From assembly GCA_902768785.1 (NCBI GenBank), contig CACXMM010000005.1, positions 47,286 through 111,285 of the forward strand: a DNA stretch of 64,000 nt, given 5' to 3'. The notes beneath the pieces were generated by a model. The model made no database searches. It was not told the DNA's origin and worked only from the letters and a program-made list of their open reading frames with translations. The stretch is from an uncultured Prevotellaceae bacterium (GTDB lineage Bacteria > Bacteroidota > Bacteroidia > Bacteroidales > Bacteroidaceae). Below are positions 16,448-25,490 of the stretch, piece by piece; the first letter of the stretch is position 1; every line of letters starts with the position of its first letter. A program made the translations under genes and the position numbers.

Positions 16448-19400
16448 ATGGAAAAACTAAAACGATTCCTTTTGAGCATGATGCTCATGGCTGTATGTAC
16501 TATAATGTACGCGCAACAGCAGGAAATCACAGGTAGTGTCGTTGACCCTTCCGGCGAAGGAGTGATCGGTGCCACCGTGATGGTGAAAGGTACGTCGAAC
16601 GGTACCATTACCGATTTTGACGGAAACTTCACAATTAAAGTCAGTGAGGGTGCCATCCTCACCATCTCTTACATTGGCTACCAGACAGTGGAACTGCCTG
16701 CCCAGAATGGAATGCAGGTGACACTGAAAGACGATGCCGAGATGCTTCAGGAAGTGGTGGTGACCGGTTACCAGGTGCAGCGTAAGGCCGACCTGACCGG
16801 TTCCGTGGGCGTTGTGGAGACAAAGGATTTCAAGTCGAGCAACCCCGATCCCATGGCATCCCTGCAGGGTAAGGTGCCTGGCATGACCATCACCTCCAAC
16901 GGTTCACCTTCGGGCGAGGCTGATGTCCATATCCGTGGTATCGGCTCCATGGGTGGTTCGAGCACGACGCCTCTGTACATCGTGGACGGTATCCCCTTCA
17001 GTGGATCGCTGAACAGTCTGAACTCTTCCGATATTGAAACGATGCAGGTGCTGAAGGATGCTGCCTCTGCCTCTATCTACGGTTCACGTGCTGCCAATGG
17101 TGTGATCGTGATCACCACCAAGAAGGGAAAGAAAGGCGACAACATCAACATTGATTTCAATGCATCCCTTTCCATGGCATGGATGTCACAGAAGATGAAA
17201 CTCCTCAACAGCAGACAGTATGCTACCGCGCTGGTGCAGGCAGCTCTCAACGATGGTAAGAATCCGGAGGACTATGCTGCCAACTACGGTCTGGGCCTCG
17301 ATGTGGCTGGCGGAGTGCCCATCTCCGTTTACGATCCTGTGGCCGGCTCGATGGTGAGCTATACCGTGGGCGGTTTCTACGACGGCTACATGAATGCCAA
17401 GAAGACCATGCTGTTCAGCGACACCGACTGGGTGGATGAAATCGGACGTACGGGTATCACGCAGAACTACGACCTCTCCCTCTCGAAGGCCAATGACAAG
17501 GGATCGTCGCTCTTCTCTTTCGGTTACAAGAAGGCTGCCGGTGTGCTGAGATATACCGACTTCGAGAACTTCTCTGCCCGCTTCAACAGCAGCTACAAGA
17601 TCAACAGCATCATCAGCGTGGGTGAGAATGCACAGTTCTCCTATTCAGACAATGTTGACTGTGCACCTCTGGAGAATGCGCTGAAGATGGCTCCTACACT
17701 GCCTGTCTATGAGGAGGACGGTGTGACGTTCTCCGGTCCTGTGGGTGGTATGAGCGACCGTCAGAATCCGCTGCGCGAGCTTTATCACAACAAGGACAAC
17801 CGCTTGAAGAAATGGCGTATCTTCGCCAATGCCTACGTGGACGTGACACCCATCAAGGGCATGCTGTTCCGCTCAAACTTCGGTATCGACTACACGAACA
17901 GCAACATCCGCTCCCTGCAGCATACCTGGAACTCGGATGTGGTGAAGAACAGCACCAATGCGAGCACACTGTCACAGACGCACAGCACGAAGTGGACATG
18001 GTCAAACACCTTGCAGTATAACTTCGACTTCCTGGAGGGTCACAACCTGAATATCCTTGCAGGTATTGAGACGCATCAGGACAACTACATCGATTTCTCT
18101 GCCCGCCGTACTGCCTATCCCCTGGAGACCATCGACTACATGTGGCCCAATGCAGGTACAGGCATCCAGAACGTTACCGGTGCCGGTGACACCTATAAGC
18201 TGATGTCTTACTTCGGGAAGATCGACTATAACTGGAACGACTTGCTGCTGGCCAGTTTCACACTGCGCTACGACGGCTCAAGCCGCTTTGGTAAGAACAA
18301 CCAGTATGGTACCTTCCCGTCGGTATCTCTCGGTTATCGTCTCTCCAAGCATATCAATGCCGACTGGCTGCACGACTGGAAGATCCGTGCCAGCTATGGT
18401 GTGACAGGTAACCAGGGCATGAACTCAAACACTGCACACTATGGACTGTATGTAGCCGACTACGGCTCAAGCCGTGAGAACTCCACTGCCTACGACCTCA
18501 ACCTGCAGCGCTCAGGCACATTCCCCTCTGGATACTATAAGCTGCAGTCTGCCAACGAAGACCTGAAATGGGAGTCATCATCACAGTGGAACTTCGGTAC
18601 CGACTTCCTGCTCTTTGGCGGTGATGTCTATGGCTCTTATGATGTGTTCTTCAAGGAGACCAAGGACATGCTCGTTCAGCCTGCTTTCCTCGGAGCCATC
18701 GGCTTTGGCGGTCAGACATGGATCAATGGTCCTACACTGAAGAACTGGGGTATGGAGCTCAGCCTGGGCTATCGTCACAAGACGGCTTTCGGACTGTCGT
18801 ATGACATCAGCGGCAATGTTGATTTCTACCGCTCAAAGGTAACCTATCTCCCCGAGAAGTCCAAGAACTCCTATGAGCATAACGACTACCACAACCTGGC
18901 TCAGGACGAGAAGGCCTATGGCTCGCGCATCGGCTATGTGGTAGAGGGACTGTATGAGTCGCGTGAGGATGTGCTGGCTCACGGACAGGCTGGTGCACGT
19001 GTAGGCGGCTTGAAATATGCCGACCTCAACGGCGATGGTATGATTAATGAGAAGGACCGCACATGGGTTTTCAATCCCGTTCCCAATTTCTCTTACGGTA
19101 TCAATGTCTATCTGGCTTACCGCGACATCGACTTCACCATGTTCTGGCAAGGGGTATCCGGTGTGGACGTCATCAACGACCAGAAATTCCAGACTGACTT
19201 CTGGAGCATTACAGATGCCGGCTCCAACAAGGGTGAGCGCCTGATCAATGCCTGGACACAAGCCAACAGCTCATCCACCATTCCGGCCCTGACGACTTCG
19301 AATGGTGCCGATGAGGGACGTTTGTCTTCTTACTTCGTGGAGAACGGCTCCTATATCAAGATGCGTACCCTGCAGCTGGGCTATACCCTGCCTGCATCAC

Positions 19401-19561
19401 TGGCGAAGAAAGTGTTGCTGTCAAAGGCACGTATCTATCTCTCAGGTGATAATCTCGTGACCATCAAGTCAAGCTCACTGACCTGTTCTGATCCGGAGAG
19501 CACAGCATGGAACTATCCGCATACTGCTTCCTTCACATTCGGAATACAACTGGGATTCTAA
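16448..19561 (+). CDS. SusC/RagA-type TonB-dependent outer membrane transporter (fructan locus)
   Basis: A 1037-residue outer membrane protein. Parts in order: signal peptide (MEKLKRFLLSMMLMAVCTIMYAQ in outline); carboxypeptidase-regulatory-like domain at about 24-100 (EITGSVVDPSGEGVIGATV); plug domain with QRKADLTGSVGVV, HIRGIGS and the SusC signature LYIVDGIPFSG; then a 22-strand barrel ending in the aromatic FTFGIQLGF. It imports oligosaccharides using TonB energy and pairs with the SusD-like lipoprotein directly downstream. Neighbours (GH32, fructokinase) point to a fructan substrate. A 7-bp word array fills the junction with the next gene. Confidence 0.95.
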   Translation: MEKLKRFLLSMMLMAVCTIMYAQQQEITGSVVDPSGEGVIGATVMVKGTSNGTITDFDGNFTIKVSEGAILTISYIGYQTVELPAQNGMQVTLKDDAEMLQEVVVTGYQVQRKADLTGSVGVVETKDFKSSNPDPMASLQGKVPGMTITSNGSPSGEADVHIRGIGSMGGSSTTPLYIVDGIPFSGSLNSLNSSDIETMQVLKDAASASIYGSRAANGVIVITTKKGKKGDNINIDFNASLSMAWMSQKMKLLNSRQYATALVQAALNDGKNPEDYAANYGLGLDVAGGVPISVYDPVAGSMVSYTVGGFYDGYMNAKKTMLFSDTDWVDEIGRTGITQNYDLSLSKANDKGSSLFSFGYKKAAGVLRYTDFENFSARFNSSYKINSIISVGENAQFSYSDNVDCAPLENALKMAPTLPVYEEDGVTFSGPVGGMSDRQNPLRELYHNKDNRLKKWRIFANAYVDVTPIKGMLFRSNFGIDYTNSNIRSLQHTWNSDVVKNSTNASTLSQTHSTKWTWSNTLQYNFDFLEGHNLNILAGIETHQDNYIDFSARRTAYPLETIDYMWPNAGTGIQNVTGAGDTYKLMSYFGKIDYNWNDLLLASFTLRYDGSSRFGKNNQYGTFPSVSLGYRLSKHINADWLHDWKIRASYGVTGNQGMNSNTAHYGLYVADYGSSRENSTAYDLNLQRSGTFPSGYYKLQSANEDLKWESSSQWNFGTDFLLFGGDVYGSYDVFFKETKDMLVQPAFLGAIGFGGQTWINGPTLKNWGMELSLGYRHKTAFGLSYDISGNVDFYRSKVTYLPEKSKNSYEHNDYHNLAQDEKAYGSRIGYVVEGLYESREDVLAHGQAGARVGGLKYADLNGDGMINEKDRTWVFNPVPNFSYGINVYLAYRDIDFTMFWQGVSGVDVINDQKFQTDFWSITDAGSNKGERLINAWTQANSSSTIPALTTSNGADEGRLSSYFVENGSYIKMRTLQLGYTLPASLAKKVLLSKARIYLSGDNLVTIKSSSLTCSDPESTAWNYPHTASFTFGIQLGF

Positions 19562-19610
19562 GGAATTGATAATTGACAATTGACAATGGATAATTGACAA
19601 TGGATAATAA
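19562..19610 (+). repeat. 7-bp word array between susC-like and susD-like genes
   Basis: Heptamers GATAATT, GACAATT, GACAATG, GATAATT, GACAATG, GATAATA in a row, directly after the susC-like stop and ending 14 bases before the susD-like start. Same words as the arms of the in-frame insert in the amidophosphoribosyltransferase gene. Confidence 0.85.
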
Positions 19611-19623
19611 AAATATAAGAACA

Positions 19624-21339
19624 ATGAAAAAGATCAATATATACATAGCAACGCTACTGCTTTCTGTCTTGGCAGTATCATGCAGCGTAGATGATGTGAA
19701 GCCGCAGGGTACGCTCGATGAAGAAACGGCGTTCTCCAGTTCCGAGAAGCTTGTCACCGCTGCCTATGCCAAGCTGGGCGATGACTGGTATTCCTATCCG
19801 TTCAATCTCTGGCCATACGGCGACATGAGTGCCGATGACTGTCTGAAGGGTGGCTCCGGCGAAAACGATACTGGCTATCACCCCATGGAGATTTTCTCTA
19901 CCTTGCAACCCGACCGCGGTGAGTTCGACGAATTGTGGTATCAGCTCTACAGTTCCATCTCCCGCTGCAACCGAGCCCTGGAGTCGATGGTGAATGCCGA
20001 AGAGACACCCGCCATCAAACAGCTGAGGGCCGAGGCACGTTTCCTGCGTGGCCATTTCTATTACAAGCTCCAGCAGATGTGGTACGAGGTGCCTTTCATC
20101 ACCGAGGGCATGGACAATGCAGCCATCGAGGCTTGTCCCCAGAGCTCGCACGACGAAATCATGCAGCACATCATCGATGACTTCCAGTATGCCTATGAGA
20201 ACCTGGCTGAGGCCAATCCCGGTACGACAGGCCGCGCTCACAAGGTGGCAGCTGCTGCCTATCTGGCCAAGTGCTATCTGAACTGGGCCTACGGTGACGG
20301 CTATGAGGCAACGACGGGCTATAGCCATGTCGATCAGGGGAAGATTGCAAAAGTCATCGAGTACACGAATGTAGTGAAGAACTCTCCCTACGACTATCTC
20401 GACACCTACGGACATATCTTCCTGCAGGACTATGCCAACTCCCAGGAGAGCATCTTTGCCGTGCAGCACTCCAACAAGGCTGACGACGGTACACAGTTCG
20501 GTCGTGCCAACTGGTCGAATATGCTGAATGGCGTATGGGGTATCTGGTCGTGCGGATGGGACTTCCACAAGCCCTCACAGAACCTCGTCAATGCATTCAA
20601 GACAAGGAATGGTCTGCCGATGGACAACTTCGACGAAGACCACAACGCCATCGTCGTGAACGGTGCCGACTCCAAGTATAAGTACGATCCCCGACTGTTC
20701 CATACGGTAGGTATGCCGACGTATCCTTATAAATATGAGGCACAATATACGCTGACAAAAGCAAACAGCCGTACACCCAACACCTATGGCTACTACTGCT
20801 CGATGAAGGAGGTGCCGCAGCGTTCGAAGGGTGAGGACTACGACAATCCCTGGCAGGCTTTCGGACAGAATGACTACGTGCTCCGCTATACCGACGTGAT
20901 GCTGATGCGTGCTGAGGCACTGATCGAGAGCGGCGACTACAATGGCGAGGCTCTCCAGATCATCAACACCATCCGCGAACGTGCCAAGAAGGATATCAGC
21001 AGCTCTTCCCTGATCAAATATGCCAAGGACCAGTGTGACATCGCGCTCTATGGTAACTTCGCATCAAAGGATGACGCCCGTAAGGCACTGCGCTGGGAGC
21101 GCCGCGTGGAACTGGCTATGGAGGGACACCGCTTCTTCGACCTTCGCCGTTGGGGCATGCTGTCTGAGACATTGAACAAGTACTTTGAGTCGGAGAAGAC
21201 GGATGAGTACGATGGACAGACTTATGCACTGTACTATAAAGAGGCATTCTTCACCAAGGGTAAGAATGAGTACTTCCCAATCGCTTCCAACCAGATGAAC
21301 TATGTTCAAGGACTCTACCACCAGAATAAGGGGTATTGA
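19624..21339 (+). CDS. SusD/RagB family glycan-binding lipoprotein
   Basis: A 571-residue surface lipoprotein that caps the SusC-type pore and captures oligosaccharides. The start at 19624 gives a lipoprotein signal peptide with Cys20 (LAVSC) followed by SVDD, an acidic stretch like the Bacteroidetes surface export signal. N-terminal TPR-like helices (IKQLRAEARFLRGHFYYKLQ) and the C-terminal ALRWERRVELAMEGHRFFDL are diagnostic of SusD. The frame is open to 19594, inside the word array, but the signal peptide fixes the start. Confidence 0.94.
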   Translation: MKKINIYIATLLLSVLAVSCSVDDVKPQGTLDEETAFSSSEKLVTAAYAKLGDDWYSYPFNLWPYGDMSADDCLKGGSGENDTGYHPMEIFSTLQPDRGEFDELWYQLYSSISRCNRALESMVNAEETPAIKQLRAEARFLRGHFYYKLQQMWYEVPFITEGMDNAAIEACPQSSHDEIMQHIIDDFQYAYENLAEANPGTTGRAHKVAAAAYLAKCYLNWAYGDGYEATTGYSHVDQGKIAKVIEYTNVVKNSPYDYLDTYGHIFLQDYANSQESIFAVQHSNKADDGTQFGRANWSNMLNGVWGIWSCGWDFHKPSQNLVNAFKTRNGLPMDNFDEDHNAIVVNGADSKYKYDPRLFHTVGMPTYPYKYEAQYTLTKANSRTPNTYGYYCSMKEVPQRSKGEDYDNPWQAFGQNDYVLRYTDVMLMRAEALIESGDYNGEALQIINTIRERAKKDISSSSLIKYAKDQCDIALYGNFASKDDARKALRWERRVELAMEGHRFFDLRRWGMLSETLNKYFESEKTDEYDGQTYALYYKEAFFTKGKNEYFPIASNQMNYVQGLYHQNKGY

Positions 21340-21386
21340 AGAATTGAAAATTGAAAATTGATAATTGAAAATTGAAAATTGAAGTA
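21340..21386 (+). repeat. 7-bp word array between susD-like and DUF4960 genes
   Basis: GAAGAATT followed by GAAAATT, GAAAATT, GATAATT, GAAAATT, GAAAATT. It begins immediately after the susD-like stop and ends three bases before the DUF4960 start codon. Confidence 0.85.
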
Positions 21387-21389
21387 ATT

Positions 21390-22937
21390 ATGAAGTCTAT
21401 ATATAATAAAATAGGTGCAGGACTCTTAGGTGTGCTTCTCCTCACAGCTTGTCAGGACAGAGATCTTCCAGGATCTGGTAAGATGCAGCTGACACAACCT
21501 GATGTGTCCAATATCACAGGTGCACTCAGCGGGGAAAACAATTATGACTACACGCTGACGTGGTCACCCAGTCCTCAGGGTGCCGTGATGCAGGTGGCAG
21601 TCTATAAGAACGGAACCCAGCAGCAAGCACTCACCCCATGTGCAGGCAACTCATTCACATTGAAGAATCTCGAGACCAATCAGCTTTACGAGTTCCTCTT
21701 CAAGTATGCCAGCGATGATGCCCTCTCCAACGGCGTCATGACATCCTTCACTCGTCCGGGTGCTGCCTCTGCCAGTGAGCTGAAATTCGAACAGATTGAC
21801 ATCAACGATGATCAGCACGACTTGAAGGTGACATGGAAGGCCAGCGAAAACGCTACCTCCTATATCCTGAAAATGATCAACGGCGACGGCTCCAAGGTCA
21901 TCAACGAAACGGTGACAGGCACCTCTTACCTGCTGAAGGATGTGGCGATGAAGGAACGTTGGGAGGCTACCCTCATCGCTCAGAACAACGAAGGCAAGGC
22001 ACTGCCGATTACCGGTTCTACCAAGATTGGTGGAAAACTACCCGCCTTCCTCTCAGAATATGCCACACCTGAGGAGCTCATTGCCAATGGCGACGATGAT
22101 GAGGCCAGTGCATGGTTGTGGTTCCATGAGAACTATCCCAAGGGAGAATATGTTTACTTCGGCAATATCAGCACTGTTCAGGATATCGAAGACTATCGCA
22201 TGCTCTTCTGGCTGCGTGACATCGAGACTGGCAACGCCGATGATATCTGGAATTTCTCTGATGTAGCCAAGAATGCGGCACCTTGCATCGAGCAGTATGT
22301 GAAGAATGGCGGAAACCTGCTGCTGTGGTCGCATGCTGTACCTTACATCGGTACGATCAACCGTCTCTCCACCTCACTGCTTCGTGGTGTTGGCAATGCC
22401 TTCGGCTGTGGTACCGGCGGATGGAACCCCGATACATGGAAGATGGGTGTATGCCTCAATACAGGTGCCTTCTCAAAGGACTTCAGCAGTCATCCGATCT
22501 ATGCTGGTATCCCCACGGAGAAGCTGAACGACAACTGCTTCGCTGCCATCGCCTTCAAGGGTCCGGGCTGGACAGAAGACCATAACTGTCTGTTCTTCGA
22601 CATTCCTGCCAAACTGACCGACATGGGTAATACGACGGAGGAGTGCTACAACGCCGTGACCGAGGAATACGGTATCTACCCGTTAGGCACATGGGATTCT
22701 CAGGCTTCATGGGTTTCTCAGCTCAACGTATGGGAGGCCAAGGGTGCACCGAGTGCGCCGGATGGATTCCAGAAAGGTTGTGGATCAGTGCTCTGTATTG
22801 GTAATGGCGGTTGCGAGTTCTCGATGAAGAACGAGGATGGTACGCCCGACAAGAGTGCCAACCCCAAGAACAACTCATGTCAGGGCAATGTCCTGAAGCT
22901 GGCAAAGAACAGCATCGAGTACTTGATGTCTATCTAA
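21390..22937 (+). CDS. DUF4960 surface glycan-binding lipoprotein
   Basis: A 515-residue lipoprotein (start MKSIYNKIGAGLLG, lipid-attachment Cys21 in LLTACQD). Residues about 40-125 and 130-225 look like two fibronectin-III-type sandwiches (DYTLTWSPSPQGAVMQVAVY, then HDLKVTWKASENATSYILK). The C-terminal part, about 230-515, fits DUF4960 (GNLLLWSHAVPYIGTINRL). Proteins of this type are the extra surface glycan-binding component in fructan loci of Bacteroides, where they follow susD. Binding preference (levan or inulin) cannot be read from the sequence. A strong terminator follows. Confidence 0.8.
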   Translation: MKSIYNKIGAGLLGVLLLTACQDRDLPGSGKMQLTQPDVSNITGALSGENNYDYTLTWSPSPQGAVMQVAVYKNGTQQQALTPCAGNSFTLKNLETNQLYEFLFKYASDDALSNGVMTSFTRPGAASASELKFEQIDINDDQHDLKVTWKASENATSYILKMINGDGSKVINETVTGTSYLLKDVAMKERWEATLIAQNNEGKALPITGSTKIGGKLPAFLSEYATPEELIANGDDDEASAWLWFHENYPKGEYVYFGNISTVQDIEDYRMLFWLRDIETGNADDIWNFSDVAKNAAPCIEQYVKNGGNLLLWSHAVPYIGTINRLSTSLLRGVGNAFGCGTGGWNPDTWKMGVCLNTGAFSKDFSSHPIYAGIPTEKLNDNCFAAIAFKGPGWTEDHNCLFFDIPAKLTDMGNTTEECYNAVTEEYGIYPLGTWDSQASWVSQLNVWEAKGAPSAPDGFQKGCGSVLCIGNGGCEFSMKNEDGTPDKSANPKNNSCQGNVLKLAKNSIEYLMSI

Positions 22938-22960
22938 TCTTTAACCCTCGTGGCATGATC

Positions 22961-23022
22961 TGATGCCCACCCTTCTCAGAACCATTTCATGGAAGAGAGA
23001 GGGGTGGGCATCAAAATTTTTT
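22961..23022 (+). terminator. Terminator after the susC-susD-DUF4960 operon
   Basis: TGATGCCCACCC (22961-22972) pairs with GGGTGGGCATCA (23002-23013), a 12-bp perfect stem with a 29-base loop, followed by AAATTTTTT. It separates the surface operon from the regulator gene. Confidence 0.75.
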
Positions 23023-23053
23023 CTCTGAACATGGCTTTTTTTATTTTTTTTTG

Positions 23054-23061
23054 TATCTTTG
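23054..23061 (+). promoter_or_regulatory. -7 box for the hybrid regulator gene
   Basis: TATCTTTG, 32 bases before the start at 23094. The -33 region is T-rich without a clear TTTG. Confidence 0.55.
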
Positions 23062-23093
23062 CCGATGCTAATAATAAATAATAATCTGGAGCC

Positions 23094-25349
23094 ATGCATC
23101 GATATCTATCCTACCTTTTCCTTCTACTGGTATGCTTTTCCTGTTCGAAAAGTAAGCCGAAGTACCTGATTGGCGTGTCTCAATGTAGTGAGGATATCTG
23201 GCGCAACAAACTCAACGACGAGTTGCGCATGGGTACCTATTCGTATGATGGGACTGAGCTGCTCTTTGCTTCTGCCGATGATGATGACCAGAAACAGATA
23301 GAGCAGATAGACCAGTTCGTGAATGAAGGCATCGATCTGCTCATTGTCTCTCCCAATCAGGTAGCTACCATCTCTCCTGCCATCGACCGTGCCTACGACA
23401 AGGGGATTCCCGTGATTGTGTTCGACAGGAAAACCAACAGTAAGAAATTCACCGCCTTCATCGGTGCCGACAATGCCGGGTTAGGACGTGAGATGGGTGA
23501 ATATGTTGCATCGCGTCTGGGGGGTAAAGGACGTGTGGTGGAGATCCGTGGACTGAAAGGCTCCTCACCTGCCATCGAACGGCATAAGGGCTTTGAGGAA
23601 GCGCTGTCTAAATATCCGGGTATCCAGTTGGTGGCATCCCTACAAGGTGACTGGTCGGAGAAGAGCGGGAAAAAAGCCATGGAGCAACTGCTAAGAGAAG
23701 GCGATGTAGGAAAGATTGATTTCGTGTTCGGACAGAACGACCGCATGGCAGTGGGTGCCTACAAGGCGATGAATGAGGCCAAGCTGCAAGGTACTCTCTT
23801 CTGTGGTATCGATGCCCTGCCCACGCCTGGTGGCGGCATGGAGTGTGTGCGCGACGGCATCCTGGATGCCTCGTATATCTATCCCACCCATGGCGATGAG
23901 GTGATGCACTTGGCTATGAATATCCTCGAAGGAAAGCCCTATGAGAAAGACAATCCGCTGAAGGCAGCGTTGGTGACAAAGGCCAATGTCCATGTGCTGC
24001 TGATGCAGAATGAGGAGATAGTACGGCAGGATGGCTATCTGAGTGAGCTGAAACAGAAATCCGACAACTACCTGGTTGAATTGAGCAGTCAGCGGTTATT
24101 CACATTCCTGTCCATCGGCTTCATCGGACTGCTGCTTCTCTCTGCCGTCATCATCTACCTCTATAACCGTCAGCGTATGCGCATCAACAGGGAACGGGAG
24201 CAGATGTCACGTGCGCAACTGGATTTCTATACACAGGTGAGCCATGAGCTGCGCACCCCGCTGACACTCATCGAAGGACCGCTGGCACAGTTATCCACCA
24301 CCTCCGAGATACAGCAGGCCAGTGGGAAGACATCGGAACTATTTGACATCGTTCGCCGCAACACCGATCATCTCACCCAACTGGTAAACAAGATTCTGGA
24401 TGCGGAGACGAGGGAGGAAGGAGTAGGGATGAAGGATGAAGGAGTAGGGATGAAGGATGAAGGATTAAGGATGAAGGATGAAGGAGGGAGGAAGGATGAA
24501 AGGCTACGGGTAGGCGAACAAAGTTCGGGAATAAGGCTACGGGTAGGCGAACGAAGTCCGGAGGACTCTTCCAAGCCCTCACTTCTGATTGTTGACGACA
24601 ATCCCGACATCCGCACCTACCTGCGAACCATTTTGGAGAATACCTATGAGGTGACAGAGGCTGCCGACGGAAAGCTGGGATTGGAGGCAGCCAATGCGAC
24701 AGTGCCCGACCTGATTATCTCTGATGTGATGATGCCCGTGATGAACGGTCTGGAGTTCTGTCAGCAGGTGAAGCAGAATGTGGTGACCAGTCATATCCCC
24801 GTCATCCTCCTCACAGCCCGTGCCTTGAACCGTCATCAGGTGGAGGGTTATGAGAGTGGTGCCGATGCCTACCTGACAAAACCATTCTCGCCCGAGGTGC
24901 TGCTGGCTCGTGTAGGAAATCTGCTGAAGAGCAGGGAGAAGCTGAAGGAACTCTTCAATAGTGCTGAACCGAAATCCGATGACAAGGAGAAAAAGGTGAA
25001 CGAAGAAAGAAATGCCGAGTTGTTTTTCAACGTCCGCGACCGACAGTTCGTGGAACGTCTGCAGCAGATTATCCAGGAGAAGATGACAGACTCGAACCTG
25101 AGTGTGGAGGATGTGGGCGCAGAGATCGGACTAAGTCGTGTGCAGCTTTACCGGAAAGTGAAGGCTCTGACGGGCTCCACACCCGTTGACTTGATTCGCA
25201 AGGCTCGTCTTGCCAGAGCAAAAGAGTTGTTACAGACGACGGTCATGACCGTCTCGGAGGTGGCCTACGATGTGGGGTTCTCCGCTCCCTCGTATTTCAC
25301 GAAATGTTTCAAAGATGAATACGGAATGCTGCCCGGTGACCTACAATAA
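23094..25349 (+). CDS. Hybrid two-component regulator with sugar-binding sensor, lacking the HATPase domain
   Basis: A 751-residue inner membrane protein. Order: lipoprotein-like or signal-anchor start (Cys17 in CFSCSKS); periplasmic LacI/ribose-binding-type sensor, about 25-325 (YLIGVSQCSEDIW, GIDALPTPGGGM); membrane segment about 338-362; HisKA domain with phospho-acceptor His384 in QVSHELRTP; repeat-coded linker 439-493; receiver domain from KPSLLIVDDNPD with Asp544; AraC-type HTH at the C-terminus (DVGFSAPSYFTKCFKDEYGM). The ATP-binding HATPase_c domain that should follow HisKA is absent, and its place is taken by four 21-bp and two 33-bp repeats (24417-24566). The sensor type matches fructose-sensing regulators of Bacteroides fructan loci. 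It may be inactive, cross-phosphorylated, or the result of a repeat-mediated deletion or assembly collapse. Confidence 0.88.
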   Translation: MHRYLSYLFLLLVCFSCSKSKPKYLIGVSQCSEDIWRNKLNDELRMGTYSYDGTELLFASADDDDQKQIEQIDQFVNEGIDLLIVSPNQVATISPAIDRAYDKGIPVIVFDRKTNSKKFTAFIGADNAGLGREMGEYVASRLGGKGRVVEIRGLKGSSPAIERHKGFEEALSKYPGIQLVASLQGDWSEKSGKKAMEQLLREGDVGKIDFVFGQNDRMAVGAYKAMNEAKLQGTLFCGIDALPTPGGGMECVRDGILDASYIYPTHGDEVMHLAMNILEGKPYEKDNPLKAALVTKANVHVLLMQNEEIVRQDGYLSELKQKSDNYLVELSSQRLFTFLSIGFIGLLLLSAVIIYLYNRQRMRINREREQMSRAQLDFYTQVSHELRTPLTLIEGPLAQLSTTSEIQQASGKTSELFDIVRRNTDHLTQLVNKILDAETREEGVGMKDEGVGMKDEGLRMKDEGGRKDERLRVGEQSSGIRLRVGERSPEDSSKPSLLIVDDNPDIRTYLRTILENTYEVTEAADGKLGLEAANATVPDLIISDVMMPVMNGLEFCQQVKQNVVTSHIPVILLTARALNRHQVEGYESGADAYLTKPFSPEVLLARVGNLLKSREKLKELFNSAEPKSDDKEKKVNEERNAELFFNVRDRQFVERLQQIIQEKMTDSNLSVEDVGAEIGLSRVQLYRKVKALTGSTPVDLIRKARLARAKELLQTTVMTVSEVAYDVGFSAPSYFTKCFKDEYGMLPGDLQ
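24417..24566 (+). repeat. In-frame tandem repeats replacing the kinase ATPase domain
   Basis: Four 21-bp units (24417-24437, 24438-24458, 24459-24479, 24480-24500), the first two identical, each made of three heptamers like GGATGAA and GGAGTAG. Two 33-bp units follow (24501-24533 and 24534-24566), both starting AGGCTACGGGTAGGCGAAC. Unit lengths are multiples of three, so the frame stays open and the coded peptide has EGVGMKD and RLRVGE repeats. Confidence 0.92.
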
Positions 25350-25446
25350 CGTGTAAGAATCGTTACAAAGGATAGAATAATTGTGTCATGCAACATTTTT
25401 AAGAGCATATGAACGATTTTTTCTATCCTTTATTTTTGTCTTTGTC

Positions 25447-25454
25447 TATCTTTG
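25447..25454 (+). promoter_or_regulatory. -7 box for the GH32 operon
   Basis: TATCTTTG, 36 bases before the GH32 start at 25491. No good -33 box, which fits activator dependence. Confidence 0.55.
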
Positions 25455-25490
25455 CACCATCATTTGAACAAACAACTAACCCTACAAAAA

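Noticed and set aside
19678-20568. Open frame of 296 codons on the minus strand inside the susD-like gene
   Set aside because: Antisense shadow; no signal peptide, domain or promoter.
23094-25349. Frameshift or pseudogene explanation for the missing ATPase domain
   Set aside because: The reading frame is open from sensor to HTH, and no HATPase motifs appear in other frames around 24400-24570, so it is an in-frame replacement and not a visible frameshift.
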